Notes under the pieces: generated by a model
What the model saw: only the letters and a program-made list of their open reading frames with translations
What the model was told of the DNA's origin: nothing
Database searches by the model: none
In this document: positions 1 through 9,588 of the stretch, one piece after another
Position numbering within the stretch: the stretch's first letter is position 1
Layout: every line of letters starts with the position of its first letter
Position numbers and translations under genes: made by a program
DNA from: Marinomonas alcarazii
Lineage (GTDB): Bacteria; Pseudomonadota; Gammaproteobacteria; Pseudomonadales; Marinomonadaceae
Direction: 5' to 3'
Assembly (NCBI RefSeq): GCF_003208215.1
Contig: NZ_QKLW01000011.1
Span: 51,931 to 115,930, forward strand
DNA length: 64,000 bases

Positions 1-2452
1 ATACTTCTTCTGGTTGGCTAACAAAATGAGCGGTTGAAGGAGAGTTAAATATTTTCAAAATTCTTGGCGTATGGCGTTGTACCACACTTTCAAACATTGA
101 AGGCGTTTCTAATTGCTCCATCAAGGTTTTGCGAATCAGGGTGATACGTTCCTTGTCTAGATGCAAGTTGGTTTCGTTGTCATTGCTGTCCATCACGACA
201 AAGCTATCTAGGCTGTAGTTGTCACTAGTATGACTTATTTTTGCATCTAAAATGGTTAAGCCCAATTGCTCGAAAGTCGCCGCGGTTACCGCAAAGAGGT
301 GCTTACTAATTGGGGTGTAGATGAAAATTTTACTGGCACCAGAGAAATTGCGTCCACCCAGAGGGGTGATGGCAATCAGAGGTTTGTCGCTTGGGCGATG
401 GCGTAAGATTGCCTCTGTGTTCCAAGCAATTTCGTCACCGTTTGAGCGAATGAAATATTCCTCTTCAATGGTTTCCCATATATTTTCTGCTTCCATGATA
501 TCGACATTACGCTCAATCATGATTTCTAAAGCTCGTTGTTTATGCTCATCGCTGATCATGTCTGCATCGATAGGAAAATCCAGCCCGCGGCGAAGGGCGC
601 GTTTGGTTTCCAGATACAATTGGCGCATTAATGATGCACGCCAGCTGTTCCACATCGTTGGGTTCGTCGCATTTATGTCGGCGACGGTGAGTATAAATAA
701 ATAATCTAGGTGCTCTTGGTCTTTAACGTAGCTAGCAAACTCCCAGATGACTTCTGGGTCGGAGATGTCTTTGCGCTGAGCCGTTACCGACATAAATAGG
801 TGATTTCGAACCAGCCAGACAACCAGTTCAGTATCCCTTTTAGATAGACCATGGCGTTCACAGAAAGCTTGAGCATCGACACAGCCAAGCTCAGAATGAT
901 CTCCCCCACGACCTTTGGCGATATCGTGATATAAGCCTGCTATGTATAAAAGCTCAACTTTTGCTATGTGTCGAATGGCTTGTGCGGAAATCGGAAACTT
1001 TTGCTTAAACTCAGGTAGCCAAAGGCGACGCAAGTTTTCAACAAGTTGAAGGGTGTGGGCATCAACGGTATAAATATGAAATAAGTCATGCTGCATTTGA
1101 CCAATAATGGCGCCAAACTCAGGCAAATATCTGCCTAGTAGTCCAAGGTGTTTCATTGACCTTAAGATGCTTGTCAGTCTGTAGCGACTGGCAATGATGT
1201 CGAGGAATAGGTCTGTATTGACTTTGTCATTTCTAAAGTCGTCGTCAATCAAGTCTAAACTGTCGCGAAGTTGTCGCATGGTATTAGCTCGAATGCCTTT
1301 TATATTTTCATACTCTCCATATAAAACGTACAGCTCCAGCATGCTGGAAGGTGTGTCGCTAAATAGTGTTGCAGAGCGTGCTTCAAGTTGACCATTGGCA
1401 ATTTGAAAGTGATCGTTAATGATTTCGACTGTATCTACCGCGTCTTTTGCTAAGAAAGATTCTTCGAAATGCTGAAGGAGCAAGTCGTTTAGTTGTTGGA
1501 TGGCGGCAACGCTCTGATAGTAGCCTTGCATGAAGCGTTCAACGTTGCGCTTCAGGTCATCATCATCAAAGCCAAATAATTTGGTTAAGGTGCGCTGGTG
1601 GTCAAAAAGTAAGCGATCTTCTTTGCGCCCTGCAACCATGTGTAGAGCCCATCTGACTCTCCAAAGATGGCTGACGGCACCCTTTATTTGTATGTACTCA
1701 TCTTCTGACAAAAACTCTTTTTCGATGAGGGCGCTAAGTCTGTTAGTGTGCAGGTGACGTTTAGCAACCCAATCGATCACTTGCATGTCCCTAAGTCCAC
1801 CAGGGCATTCTTTTAGGTTGGGTTCTAAGTTGTATGCTGTGTTCTGGTATTTTGCATGGCGCTGCTTTTGCTCTGCCAGCTTGGCCTGATAAAAAGAGTG
1901 CCCATCCCACATTTGCGAGATATCTACATGCAATTTGAGTGTGGCTAATAGGTCATCAGGGCCGATCAATGTGCGAGATTCGATTAAATTTGTGATAACC
2001 GTGATGTCTTTTGCTGCCATTTCGGTGCATTCGTCAATGGTTCTGACGCTATGGCCGACATCTAAATTAATATCCCACAAGAAGGTGATGAATGACTCTA
2101 TTTTATCTTTGGGAGCCAGTGTTTCATTTTTGATCAGAATGAGTAGGTCTATGTCTGATTTCGGGTGCAGCTCTCCGCGGCCGTATCCGCCAACCGCAAC
2201 AAGGCTTACATGAGCTTCGTTGTCTAACCCCTTAGATATCCATGCTGCCTGCATGATTTCGTCATAAAGACAGGATAGGCCTTTAACGAGTTTCTCAATG
2301 GGGTATAGAGAATGAAAAAGGTCATTATAGCTGTTCGTTTTTTCTTCAATAATGGCTTTGTAGCGGGGAATCGAACAGCCCGTTTTGGAAAGTTCGTTTT
2401 TTTCTTCCGTTGTCAGTAGTGGCGGAGCGTCTGGAAAAGCAGGGAAGTCCAT
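1..2452 (-). CDS. glnD: GlnD, bifunctional PII uridylyltransferase/uridylyl-removing enzyme (3' end cut by window)
   Basis: Nitrogen-status sensor that uridylylates PII protein at low glutamine and deuridylylates it at high glutamine. The frame stays open from the ATG at 2452 to the left edge, giving about 817 residues of a family that is usually near 900. A nucleotidyltransferase motif GGYGRGELHPKSDIDLL sits at residues 88-104. The HD-domain motif LYHDIAKGRGGDHSELG lies near residue 505. The first ACT domain (glutamine sensing) starts near residue 695; the second is lost beyond the edge. It sits next to map, and glnD-map-rpsB-tsf is a common gammaproteobacterial order. Confidence 0.95.
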   Translation of the reverse strand, partial: MDFPAFPDAPPLLTTEEKNELSKTGCSIPRYKAIIEEKTNSYNDLFHSLYPIEKLVKGLSCLYDEIMQAAWISKGLDNEAHVSLVAVGGYGRGELHPKSDIDLLILIKNETLAPKDKIESFITFLWDINLDVGHSVRTIDECTEMAAKDITVITNLIESRTLIGPDDLLATLKLHVDISQMWDGHSFYQAKLAEQKQRHAKYQNTAYNLEPNLKECPGGLRDMQVIDWVAKRHLHTNRLSALIEKEFLSEDEYIQIKGAVSHLWRVRWALHMVAGRKEDRLLFDHQRTLTKLFGFDDDDLKRNVERFMQGYYQSVAAIQQLNDLLLQHFEESFLAKDAVDTVEIINDHFQIANGQLEARSATLFSDTPSSMLELYVLYGEYENIKGIRANTMRQLRDSLDLIDDDFRNDKVNTDLFLDIIASRYRLTSILRSMKHLGLLGRYLPEFGAIIGQMQHDLFHIYTVDAHTLQLVENLRRLWLPEFKQKFPISAQAIRHIAKVELLYIAGLYHDIAKGRGGDHSELGCVDAQAFCERHGLSKRDTELVVWLVRNHLFMSVTAQRKDISDPEVIWEFASYVKDQEHLDYLFILTVADINATNPTMWNSWRASLMRQLYLETKRALRRGLDFPIDADMISDEHKQRALEIMIERNVDIMEAENIWETIEEEYFIRSNGDEIAWNTEAILRHRPSDKPLIAITPLGGRNFSGASKIFIYTPISKHLFAVTAATFEQLGLTILDAKISHTSDNYSLDSFVVMDSNDNETNLHLDKERITLIRKTLMEQLETPSMFESVVQRHTPRILKIFNSPSTAHFVSQPEEV

Positions 2453-2527
2453 ACAAAAGCCTCGAAGAATGAATCGTTGTTATTGGTGTTTGTGAAGTCA
2501 GCCGTGAATTATTTAATCATGTATTAG

Positions 2528-2551
2528 CTCGCTTCTCTTATGAGAAGCGAG
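2528..2551. other. Perfect hairpin around the map stop codon
   Basis: CTCGCTTCTC and GAGAAGCGAG form a perfect 10-bp stem with a four-base TTAT loop. The map stop codon (2538-2540, minus strand) falls in the loop and the hairpin edge. No T-run follows on either strand, so it is not a textbook intrinsic terminator. It may still end or stabilise the map transcript. Confidence 0.6.
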
Positions 2552-3395
2552 TTTCTTCTGGTCGACGAGTTAGTACTTCAACGCCATCAGCAGTAACGAG
2601 CAAGGTGTGTTCGTATTGTGCAGACAGTCGCCCGTCTTTGGTTTTTGCAATCCAGTTGTCTGGTCCAGTGTGTTTAACTTGTTTTTTGCCAGCGTTGATC
2701 ATTGGCTCAATCGTCAGGGTCATGCCTTCTTCCAGTATCACGCCTGTACCTGGTGTACCATAATGGGCAACCTGAGGTTCGCCGTGGAAGGTCGTTCCAA
2801 CGCCGTGTCCGCAGTATTCTTCAACAACTGAATAGTGGTGTTTGTGTGCGTAGGCTGAAATGGCTGCGCCAATATCACCTAGGCGGGCGCCAGGCTTAAC
2901 CATATCAATGGCAAGGTAAAGTGCCTCTTGCGTGACTTTTGCAAGTCGTTCTGCGTGAGGAAGAGCTGGGCCAGCAAAGAACATTTTGCTCGTATCACCA
3001 TAGTAGCCATCTTTTATGATAGTGATGTCGATGTTTACTACATCGCCTTTTTTTAAGGCTTTATCATTTGGAATGCCATGGCATATAACATCGTTGACTG
3101 ATGTGCAGCAGGACTTGGGAAAGCCATGGTAGTTCAAAGGTGCAGGAATGGCGCCTTGCTCTTTAATGATGTAATTGTGAGCAATAATGTCTAGTTGTTC
3201 GGTTGTCACACCTGGAACAACAAACTCTTCCAGCATCACTAAAACGTCAGCGGCTAATTTGCCTGCTGTACGCATGCCTTCAATATCGCTTATGTCTGTG
3301 AAGCGCGTTGAAGCTGGGCGCGGAGTCCAGCTAGGCGCGTCAACTCGACCATCTTTGGTTAATGCTTCGACTTTTTCTAAGATTTCGTTGCTCAT
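2538..3395 (-). CDS. map: Methionine aminopeptidase type I
   Basis: Cytosolic metalloprotease that removes the initiator methionine from new proteins. The five metal ligands are in place: D123 and D134 (within NIDITIIKDGYYGD), H197 (CGHGVG), E230 (TIEPM) and E262 (QYEHT). At 285 residues it is about 20 longer than the E. coli enzyme, with the extra length at the N-terminus before the usual start of the domain. It is divergent from rpsB, as in many gammaproteobacteria. No clear Shine-Dalgarno is seen before this ATG. Confidence 0.97.
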   Translation of the reverse strand: MSNEILEKVEALTKDGRVDAPSWTPRPASTRFTDISDIEGMRTAGKLAADVLVMLEEFVVPGVTTEQLDIIAHNYIIKEQGAIPAPLNYHGFPKSCCTSVNDVICHGIPNDKALKKGDVVNIDITIIKDGYYGDTSKMFFAGPALPHAERLAKVTQEALYLAIDMVKPGARLGDIGAAISAYAHKHHYSVVEEYCGHGVGTTFHGEPQVAHYGTPGTGVILEEGMTLTIEPMINAGKKQVKHTGPDNWIAKTKDGRLSAQYEHTLLVTADGVEVLTRRPEETRFS

Positions 3396-3532
3396 GATTC
3401 ACGTGTCTTAATTTGGTTTATGTCTACATAGAAACGGGGTTGCGAAGTATTCTACATGACTTGAGCGGTAGAATCGCCTCTCTAAATGAAAAAAACGTGC
3501 AGATGATGGGGTGTAAAAAATACGCTCAGGTC

Positions 3533-3590
3533 TTTTGGTTTGGGGTTAAATGTGGTATAAAACGCCGGCTTATCAGGCTTGTGCCTGAAA
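3533..3590 (+). promoter_or_regulatory. rpsB promoter and structured S2 leader
   Basis: The 331-base gap between map and rpsB has no credible gene. An extended -10 element (TG at 3553-3554, TATAAA at 3556-3561) is followed by a GC-rich discriminator. A weak -35 (TTTTGG, 3533-3538) lies 17 bases upstream. This resembles the conserved rpsB promoter known from gammaproteobacteria. The predicted leader is about 160 bases and opens with a hairpin: TCAGGC (3573-3578), loop TTGT, GCCTGA (3583-3588). S2 autoregulation through such a leader is established in E. coli; here it is inferred. Confidence 0.65.
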
Positions 3591-3726
3591 TAAGTGAAAT
3601 TACTTAAATCAACGATCTTGCCGCTATTAAAGAAAGTGTCTTGGGTGTCTTAGGTTGCCTTAAACCTTATATGACTGACGCTTTTAGCTGGTAAGCATAA
3701 ACAACCCAAATTTAAAGGATAGTAAA

Positions 3727-4461
3727 ATGCCTACAGTTTCTATGCGCGACCTATTATTGGTTGGTTCACACTTCGGTCACCAAACTCGTTACTGGAACCC
3801 AAAAATGAAGCCTTTCATTTTCGGTGCTCGTAACAAGATTCACATCATTAACCTTGAGCACACAGTTCCAGCTCTTAACAACGCTCTTGAGCTTGTTAAA
3901 AAAATGGCTGAAAACAAGAACAAGGTTTTGTTTGTTGGTACTAAGCGTGCTGCATCTAAAACGATCAAAGAGCAAGCTGCTCGCTCTGGTATGCCATACG
4001 TTAACCACCGTTGGTTAGGTGGTATGTTGACTAACTACAAAACTATTCGTGCATCTATCAAGCGCCTACGTGAGCTTGAAACACAAATGTCCGATGGTAC
4101 TTTTGATAAGCTGACTAAGAAAGAAGCTTTGATGCGTACTCGTGAGCTTGATAAATTGGAGCTTTCTATGGGTGGTATCAAGGATATGGGCGGCCTTCCA
4201 GATGTATTGTTCGTAGTTGACGTTGACCATGAACGTATTGCAATCAAAGAAGCTAACAAATTAGGTATTCCTGTTATCGGTATCGTCGATACTAACAGTG
4301 ATCCAGATGGTGTTGATTACATCATCCCAGCTAACGATGACGCGATTCGCGCTGTTCAGTTGTACGTAGGCGCTTTTGCTGATGCTGTTCTTGAAGGTCG
4401 TAATGCGACTGCTGGAACTGCAGATGAATTCGTTGAAGTAAGCGAAGCAACTGAAGCGTAA
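3727..4461 (+). CDS. rpsB: 30S ribosomal protein S2
   Basis: Small-subunit ribosomal protein of 244 residues. The N-terminus reads [20 protein letters not shown], almost the standard S2 opening, followed by [16 protein letters not shown]. The central [10 protein letters not shown] motif and the [10 protein letters not shown] motif near residue 185 are intact. The gene is followed by tsf after a short gap holding a terminator-like hairpin, the classical rpsB-tsf arrangement. AAAGGA lies just before the ATG. Confidence 0.99.
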   Translation: MPTVSMRDLLLVGSHFGHQTRYWNPKMKPFIFGARNKIHIINLEHTVPALNNALELVKKMAENKNKVLFVGTKRAASKTIKEQAARSGMPYVNHRWLGGMLTNYKTIRASIKRLRELETQMSDGTFDKLTKKEALMRTRELDKLELSMGGIKDMGGLPDVLFVVDVDHERIAIKEANKLGIPVIGIVDTNSDPDGVDYIIPANDDAIRAVQLYVGAFADAVLEGRNATAGTADEFVEVSEATEA

Positions 4462-4490
4462 GTAAACTTTCTAGTTTACTCTGGTTTCTA

Positions 4491-4516
4491 AAGGGAGGTG
4501 TCTTGCCTCCTTTTTT
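4491..4516 (+). terminator. Intergenic terminator/attenuator between rpsB and tsf
   Basis: GGAGG (4494-4498) pairs with CCTCC (4506-4510), the stem is extended by A-T pairs, and a run of T follows. It probably only partly stops transcription, since tsf has no obvious promoter of its own in the 30 bases left. Confidence 0.75.
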
Positions 4517-4546
4517 AAATTTGAATTGGTATAAAGAGGATTTAAC

Positions 4547-5407
4547 ATGGCCGCAGTATCTGCAGCATTGGTAAAAGAGCTACGTGATCGTACTGGCCTA
4601 GGCATGATGGAGTGTAAAAAAGCACTTGTCGCTGCTAACGCTGATATCGAAGTGGCTATCGAAGAACTACGTAAATCAAGTGGCATGAAGGCAGCTAAAA
4701 AAGCTGGCCGTACTGCAGCTGAAGGTACAATCATTATGCGTGTAGCTGATGATGCATCTTACGGTGTCTTGGTTGAAGTTAACTCTGAAACTGACTTCGC
4801 TTCTCGTGACGAAGGTTTCATCTCTTTCGCTAATAAAGTAGCTGACGTTGTGTTTGCAACGAAAGAAACTGACATGGAGAAAGTGATTTCAGGCGAAATG
4901 CTTGAAGCTCGTGAAGCTTTGGTTCAAAAAATCGGTGAAAACATCACACCTCGTCGTGCTGTTATCGTTGAGGGCGGTTTAGTAGGTGGTTACCTTCACG
5001 GTAATGGCCAAATCGCTGTATTGACTCAGCTTGAAGGCGGCGACGCTGAATTGGCTAAAGATGTTTCTATGCACGTAGCTGCAGTATCTCCTCGCGTTGT
5101 TAACGGTGAAGATATGCCTGCTGAAGTTCTTGCAAAAGAAGAAGAGATTGTTCGTGCGCAGCCAGACATGGCTGGTAAACCAGCAGAAATCGTTGATAAA
5201 ATGATTGTTGGTCGTATGAAGAAGTTCTTGGCTGAAAACAGCTTGACTGAACAGCCTTTCGTTAAGAATCCAGAAGTTAAAGTTGGTCAGCTAGTTAAAG
5301 ACGCTGGCGCAACCGTTACTTCATTCATTCGCCTTGAAGTAGGTGAAGGTATTGAAGTTGCTGAAGTGGATTTTGCAGCAGAAGTAGCAGCACAACTTAA
5401 AGGTTAA
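4547..5407 (+). CDS. tsf: Translation elongation factor Ts
   Basis: Guanine nucleotide exchange factor that recycles EF-Tu from GDP to GTP. It has 286 residues (E. coli: 283). The UBA-like N-terminus carries [16 protein letters not shown] and the core has the signature [12 protein letters not shown] near residue 80. AGAGGA precedes the ATG. It is co-transcribed with rpsB through a leaky terminator and followed by a strong one. Confidence 0.99.
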   Translation: MAAVSAALVKELRDRTGLGMMECKKALVAANADIEVAIEELRKSSGMKAAKKAGRTAAEGTIIMRVADDASYGVLVEVNSETDFASRDEGFISFANKVADVVFATKETDMEKVISGEMLEAREALVQKIGENITPRRAVIVEGGLVGGYLHGNGQIAVLTQLEGGDAELAKDVSMHVAAVSPRVVNGEDMPAEVLAKEEEIVRAQPDMAGKPAEIVDKMIVGRMKKFLAENSLTEQPFVKNPEVKVGQLVKDAGATVTSFIRLEVGEGIEVAEVDFAAEVAAQLKG

Positions 5408-5430
5408 TTCCTAGTTGTAATGTCTTGCGA

Positions 5431-5463
5431 AAAAAAAAGGGGCAGCTTGACTGCCCCTTTTTA
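5431..5463 (+). terminator. Intrinsic terminator after tsf
   Basis: GGGGCAG (5439-5445), loop CTTGA, CTGCCCC (5451-5457), flanked by an A-run before and five T after. A typical strong intrinsic terminator. Confidence 0.92.
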
Positions 5464-5539
5464 TGAGAGATGAGTGCGATGAGTGTCGGTTAGATTGACC
5501 TCAGTTATTCAAGAAATGAAATCATTGCCGGAGGTTGAT

Positions 5540-6262
5540 ATGCCAAAAGAAAAGAGTCCAAAATACAAAAGAATTTTGCTTAAGCTAAGCGGCGAAGCCT
5601 TGATGGGCGATGAGTCATTTGGTATTGACCCTAAAGTGTTAAACCGCATTGCGTTAGAGATAGGGCAGTTGCGTGGTATTGGTGTTGAAGTAGGTATTGT
5701 TATTGGTGGCGGTAATTTGTTCCGTGGTCAGGCGTTGAGTCAGGCTGGTATGGATCGAGTAACTGGCGACCATATGGGGATGCTGGCGACCGTTATGAAT
5801 GCACTGGCAATGCGAGACGCATTAGAACGAGCGAATATTGCAACACGTGTAATGTCGGCTATTACTATGACAGGAATTGTTGAGCCTTATGACAGACGTC
5901 GTGCGATGCGACTGATGAAAGAAGGTGATGTGCTTATTTTCTCTGCTGGTACAGGGAACCCTTTCTTTACAACTGACTCTGCTGCTTGTTTACGCGGCAT
6001 TGAGATTGATGCAGATGTCGTAATGAAAGCAACAAAGGTGGATGGTGTTTATTCTGCCGATCCTATGAAAGATCCTACTGCCGTGAAATATGATACATTG
6101 GGTTACGATGAAGTGCTTGAAAAGCAATTAGGCGTTATGGACTTAACTGCCATTTGTTTGACTCGTGACCATTCTATGCCAATACGCGTATTTAATATGA
6201 ATAAGCCCGGAGCCTTGGTGAATATCATGGTTGGTGGCAGTGAAGGTACACTGATTAAGTGA
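5540..6262 (+). CDS. pyrH: UMP kinase
   Basis: Converts UMP to UDP using ATP; a hexameric amino-acid-kinase-fold enzyme regulated by GTP and UTP. The frame is open from an ATG at 5483, but the ATG at 5540 is chosen because CGGAGG lies five bases upstream and the 240-residue product then matches the family length. Motifs: [12 protein letters not shown] at the N-terminus, [24 protein letters not shown], and [13 protein letters not shown]. It is followed seven bases later by frr. Confidence 0.97.
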   Translation: MPKEKSPKYKRILLKLSGEALMGDESFGIDPKVLNRIALEIGQLRGIGVEVGIVIGGGNLFRGQALSQAGMDRVTGDHMGMLATVMNALAMRDALERANIATRVMSAITMTGIVEPYDRRRAMRLMKEGDVLIFSAGTGNPFFTTDSAACLRGIEIDADVVMKATKVDGVYSADPMKDPTAVKYDTLGYDEVLEKQLGVMDLTAICLTRDHSMPIRVFNMNKPGALVNIMVGGSEGTLIK

Positions 6263-6269
6263 GGAAATT

Positions 6270-6827
6270 ATGATTAACGAAATTCTTAAAGACGCAGAAG
6301 ACCGTATGGGCAAAGCAGTGGCTTCTGTTGAATCTGCGTTTAAAAAAATCCGTACAGGTCGTGCACACCCAAGTATATTGGACTCAGTGAAAGTGAACTA
6401 TTACGGTTCAGAGACACCACTAAGCCAAGTGGCGAATATTACCGTTGAAGATGCACGTACATTGGGTGTGTCTCCTTGGGAAAATAACTTGGTTCCTGAG
6501 ATTGAAAAAGCCATTATGAAATCTGATCTTGGTTTAAATCCAGCGACAAATGGTAATCTTATTCGAATTCCTATGCCTGCTCTGACAGAGGAAACGCGTA
6601 AGAATTATTTTAAGCAAGCTAAGAATGAAGCGGAAAATGGTCGTATTTCCATCCGTAACATTCGTCGTGATGCGAACAGTTCTTTGAAAGACCTAGTGAA
6701 AGAAAAAGAGATTTCTGAAGACGATGATCGTCGTGCACAAGATCAAGTTCAAAAAATTACTGACAAGTATGTTGCTCTTGTTGAAGAGCGTCTTGCTGCG
6801 AAAGAAAAAGACTTGATGGAAATCTAA
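6270..6827 (+). CDS. frr: Ribosome recycling factor
   Basis: Works with EF-G to split post-termination ribosomes. 185 residues, the exact family size. Conserved blocks are [13 protein letters not shown] near residue 30, the [16 protein letters not shown] segment near residue 90, and IRNIRRDAN near residue 130. AGGAAATT precedes the ATG. The pair pyrH-frr is followed by a strong terminator. Confidence 0.99.
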   Translation: MINEILKDAEDRMGKAVASVESAFKKIRTGRAHPSILDSVKVNYYGSETPLSQVANITVEDARTLGVSPWENNLVPEIEKAIMKSDLGLNPATNGNLIRIPMPALTEETRKNYFKQAKNEAENGRISIRNIRRDANSSLKDLVKEKEISEDDDRRAQDQVQKITDKYVALVEERLAAKEKDLMEI

Positions 6828-6834
6828 TGGAAGG

Positions 6835-6860
6835 AGCGAGCTTTCGAGCTCGCTTTTTTT
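6835..6860 (+). terminator. Intrinsic terminator after frr
   Basis: GCGAGCT (6836-6842), a TTCG tetraloop, AGCTCGC (6847-6853), then seven T. Confidence 0.92.
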
Positions 6861-6878
6861 GTTGACTAGGGTAATGCT

Positions 6879-7610
6879 ATGTCTGAATTGGATGGCGCTG
6901 ATATTAATTCAGTAGTCGTGCCTGATCATATTGCCATTATTATGGATGGCAATAATCGCTGGGCAAAGAAAAAACATCTTCCGAGCATTGCGGGTCATAC
7001 AGCCGGTGCTGCTGCGGTTCGCCGTGTTGTTGAAGCGTCTGCTAGAGCTGGTGTTAAAGTGCTAACACTATTCGCATTTTCAAGCGAGAACTGGAAACGC
7101 CCAAAGTTGGAAGTGGATGGTTTGATGAAGTTGTTTATGCGTTCTTTGAAAAAAGAGTTGAAACGACTCAATGAGCATAAAATCCGCTTGCGAGTAATCG
7201 GTGATTTGTCTGGCTTTAGTCAGGGACTACGAGAGCAGATTCAAAGCACCGAAGATGCAACAAAAAATAATGATCAGATGACGCTTGTCATTGCGGCAAA
7301 TTATGGTGGTCGCTGGGATATTGCTGAAGCGGCCAAGAAAATGGCAGAGCGTGTTGCTGCTGGCGAATTGTTGCCAGAAGATATTAATGAATCTTCGTTG
7401 GCTGAGCACGTGCAGTTGGCCGATTTGCCCCCGCCAGATCTGTTGATTCGAACCTCAGGAGAGGAGCGAATTAGTAATTTTATGCTTTGGCAGACTGCCT
7501 ATTCTGAGTTTGTCTTTCTTCCGGTATTGTGGCCAGATTTTGATCAATCGCATTTCGATGAGGCTGTTCAAACTTATCAAAACCGTCAACGTCGTTATGG
7601 TGGTCGATAA
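6879..7610 (+). CDS. uppS: Undecaprenyl diphosphate synthase (cis-prenyltransferase)
   Basis: Adds isopentenyl units in cis to farnesyl diphosphate to make the C55 lipid carrier used for peptidoglycan and O-antigen. 243 residues. The catalytic aspartate is D23 in IIMDGNNRWAKK, followed by GHTAGAAAVR, FSSENWKRP near residue 70, and RTSGEERISNFMLWQ near residue 190. First gene of the envelope operon; two bases separate it from cdsA. Confidence 0.98.
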   Translation: MSELDGADINSVVVPDHIAIIMDGNNRWAKKKHLPSIAGHTAGAAAVRRVVEASARAGVKVLTLFAFSSENWKRPKLEVDGLMKLFMRSLKKELKRLNEHKIRLRVIGDLSGFSQGLREQIQSTEDATKNNDQMTLVIAANYGGRWDIAEAAKKMAERVAAGELLPEDINESSLAEHVQLADLPPPDLLIRTSGEERISNFMLWQTAYSEFVFLPVLWPDFDQSHFDEAVQTYQNRQRRYGGR

Positions 7611-7612
7611 CT

Positions 7613-8416
7613 ATGTTACTCCCCAGAATTTTTAGCGCCATTGTCATGGCTTTTCTGTTTATTTATGCTGTTTTTGTCTTGGGCGCTTCTAGTTTTGTTT
7701 TTGCAATGGCGGCTGTTGTTGTACTGGCTGGCTGGGAGTGGGCCAGATTGTCTGGCGTGCGAAGTCAATTGGGTCGCGTTGCTTTTGCAGCGGCAGTAGG
7801 TGCTATATGTTTTGTGGTTCTTGATAGAGATTTGCAGAGTGCGTCGCTGACTATTAGCCCGGTTTTATGGGCTCTTGCGTTGTTTTGGGTGATTCGTTAC
7901 CCCGTTCCTTTATTGTGGAAGTTTAAAAGCAGTCGTTTGGTGTTTGGCGCCCTTGTATTGGTAACGACATGGTCGTCTTTGGTTGTATTGCGCCAGTCAG
8001 GTGATTTTGTTGTTTGGATTCTGCTTCTTATGGGGCTTATTTGGGGCGCTGATACGGGAGCCTATTTTGCTGGTCGTGCTTTTGGTAAAAGAAAATTAGC
8101 CCGCTTTGTTAGCCCTGGCAAATCGTGGGAAGGCGTTATTGGTGGCTTGCTGCTTACCCAAGTTGGTTTGGTTGTATTTGCTCAATTGAGTGATTTTACG
8201 TTAAATCAATGGTTCATTTTGGCTGCGATTGGTTTGATTACTTCATTTGTCTCTGTGTTAGGTGATTTAACCGAGAGTTTGTTTAAGCGCCATGAAGAGC
8301 TAAAAGATTCAAGTCATTTAATTCCAGGTCATGGTGGCGTTATGGATCGTGTGGATAGCCTGACGGCGGCGGCTCCTATTTTTGTGTTAATGCTTAGTTT
8401 GGTGGGATGGCTTTGA
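7613..8416 (+). CDS. cdsA: Phosphatidate cytidylyltransferase (CDP-diglyceride synthase)
   Basis: Inner-membrane enzyme making CDP-diacylglycerol, the precursor of all phospholipids. 267 residues and mostly hydrophobic, with several membrane segments. The family signature is at the C-terminus: SLFKRHEELKDSSHLIPGHG followed by GVMDRVDS. The stop codon overlaps the start of the next gene (TGATG). Its product is the substrate of the pssA gene at 61.4 kb. Confidence 0.96.
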   Translation: MLLPRIFSAIVMAFLFIYAVFVLGASSFVFAMAAVVVLAGWEWARLSGVRSQLGRVAFAAAVGAICFVVLDRDLQSASLTISPVLWALALFWVIRYPVPLLWKFKSSRLVFGALVLVTTWSSLVVLRQSGDFVVWILLLMGLIWGADTGAYFAGRAFGKRKLARFVSPGKSWEGVIGGLLLTQVGLVVFAQLSDFTLNQWFILAAIGLITSFVSVLGDLTESLFKRHEELKDSSHLIPGHGGVMDRVDSLTAAAPIFVLMLSLVGWL

Positions 8417-9588
8417 TGCAAGGCATTTGTCTTTTAGGTGCAACAGGATCGATTGGTCAAAGCACGTTGGATGTTATCGCTCAGCACCCAGATAAATTTT
8501 TTTTGGTAAGTGCCTCAGCGAATCAAAGCGTGGATAAAATGGCAGATATATGCCGTCGTTTTAACCCGCAGCGTGTTGTTATGGGGTCTCAGGCGGCACG
8601 AGATGAGTTGGCAAGTAAGTGCCAAGACTTAGATGTTTCGTTTGAGTGGGGAGCGGACGCGCTAGATAGCATCGCTTCAGACTCGTCTGTTGACCAAGTT
8701 ATGGCTGCCATAATGGGGTTTGCTGGCCTAAAGCCAACGTTAGCGGGTATTCGTGCAGGTAAGCGAACCTTGCTTGCCAATAAAGAGTCTTTAGTAACGG
8801 CTGGGAAGCTCTTTATGGATGAGGTGGCACGTAATAATGTTGTCTTATTACCAATAGACAGTGAACATAATGCTATTTATCAGAGTCTACCTCAGACATC
8901 TAATGGCGCTCATAAGCAAGATGTCGCAAGTATTATTTTAACAGCCTCTGGTGGTCCGTTTAAATCTTGGTCAATTGAAGATATGGCCAGCGTGACGCCA
9001 GAGCAAGCTTGTAAGCACCCGAATTGGTCGATGGGGCAAAAAATATCCATTGATTCTGCAACCTTAATGAATAAAGGTTTAGAGCTGATTGAGGCTTGTT
9101 GGTTGTTTGATGTGACGCCGAATGAGGTGGAGGTTGTTGTCCACCCAGAAAGCATAGTTCATTCTATGGTGTCTTATATTGATGGTTCTGTCATCGCGCA
9201 GATGGGGAATCCAGATATGAAGATTCCAATTGCGTACGGTATGAGTTGGCCACAGCGTATTGAGACAAATGTACCTCCTTTGAGTTTTGTGGATGTGGCT
9301 CGGCTGAATTTTGAGTCCCCAGATTTAGTGCGTTTTCCTAACTTAAAGTTGGCGGCCGACGCTTGGTTTATGGAAGGCACAGCGATGGCTGTGTTAAATG
9401 CCGCGAATGAAGTGGCTGTTTCTGCTTTTTTAAAAGGTGAAATTGGTTTTCTTGATATTGCCCGCTTAAATGAGAGGGTGTTAATGTCTGCGGATATTCG
9501 TTCCATTAATGCAATAGAAGATGTTTTTGAGGCGGATCTTTATTCTCGTCGCCTTGCTCTGGACTTGGTCTCTGGTGGTGGTTTCTGA
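8416..9588 (+). CDS. dxr: 1-deoxy-D-xylulose 5-phosphate reductoisomerase
   Basis: Second step of the MEP isoprenoid pathway, making 2-C-methyl-D-erythritol 4-phosphate with NADPH. The NADPH loop GATGSIGQSTLDV is at the N-terminus, the metal site LLPIDSEHNAIYQ near residue 150, and the substrate loop HPNWSMGQKISIDSATLMNK near residue 205. The start at 8416 gives the usual TGATG overlap with cdsA and has GGTGGG nine bases upstream; an in-frame ATG at 8407 would overlap more. ispD and ispF of the same pathway lie at 34.9-36.1 kb. Confidence 0.97.
   Translation: MQGICLLGATGSIGQSTLDVIAQHPDKFFLVSASANQSVDKMADICRRFNPQRVVMGSQAARDELASKCQDLDVSFEWGADALDSIASDSSVDQVMAAIMGFAGLKPTLAGIRAGKRTLLANKESLVTAGKLFMDEVARNNVVLLPIDSEHNAIYQSLPQTSNGAHKQDVASIILTASGGPFKSWSIEDMASVTPEQACKHPNWSMGQKISIDSATLMNKGLELIEACWLFDVTPNEVEVVVHPESIVHSMVSYIDGSVIAQMGNPDMKIPIAYGMSWPQRIETNVPPLSFVDVARLNFESPDLVRFPNLKLAADAWFMEGTAMAVLNAANEVAVSAFLKGEIGFLDIARLNERVLMSADIRSINAIEDVFEADLYSRRLALDLVSGGGF

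Noticed and set aside
321..2213. Several plus-strand frames of 65-127 codons
   Set aside because: They are antisense shadows of glnD, whose frame is continuous and has clear motifs.
3413..3607. Open frame of 64 codons upstream of rpsB
   Set aside because: It lies over the rpsB promoter and leader, has no ribosome site and no family resemblance.
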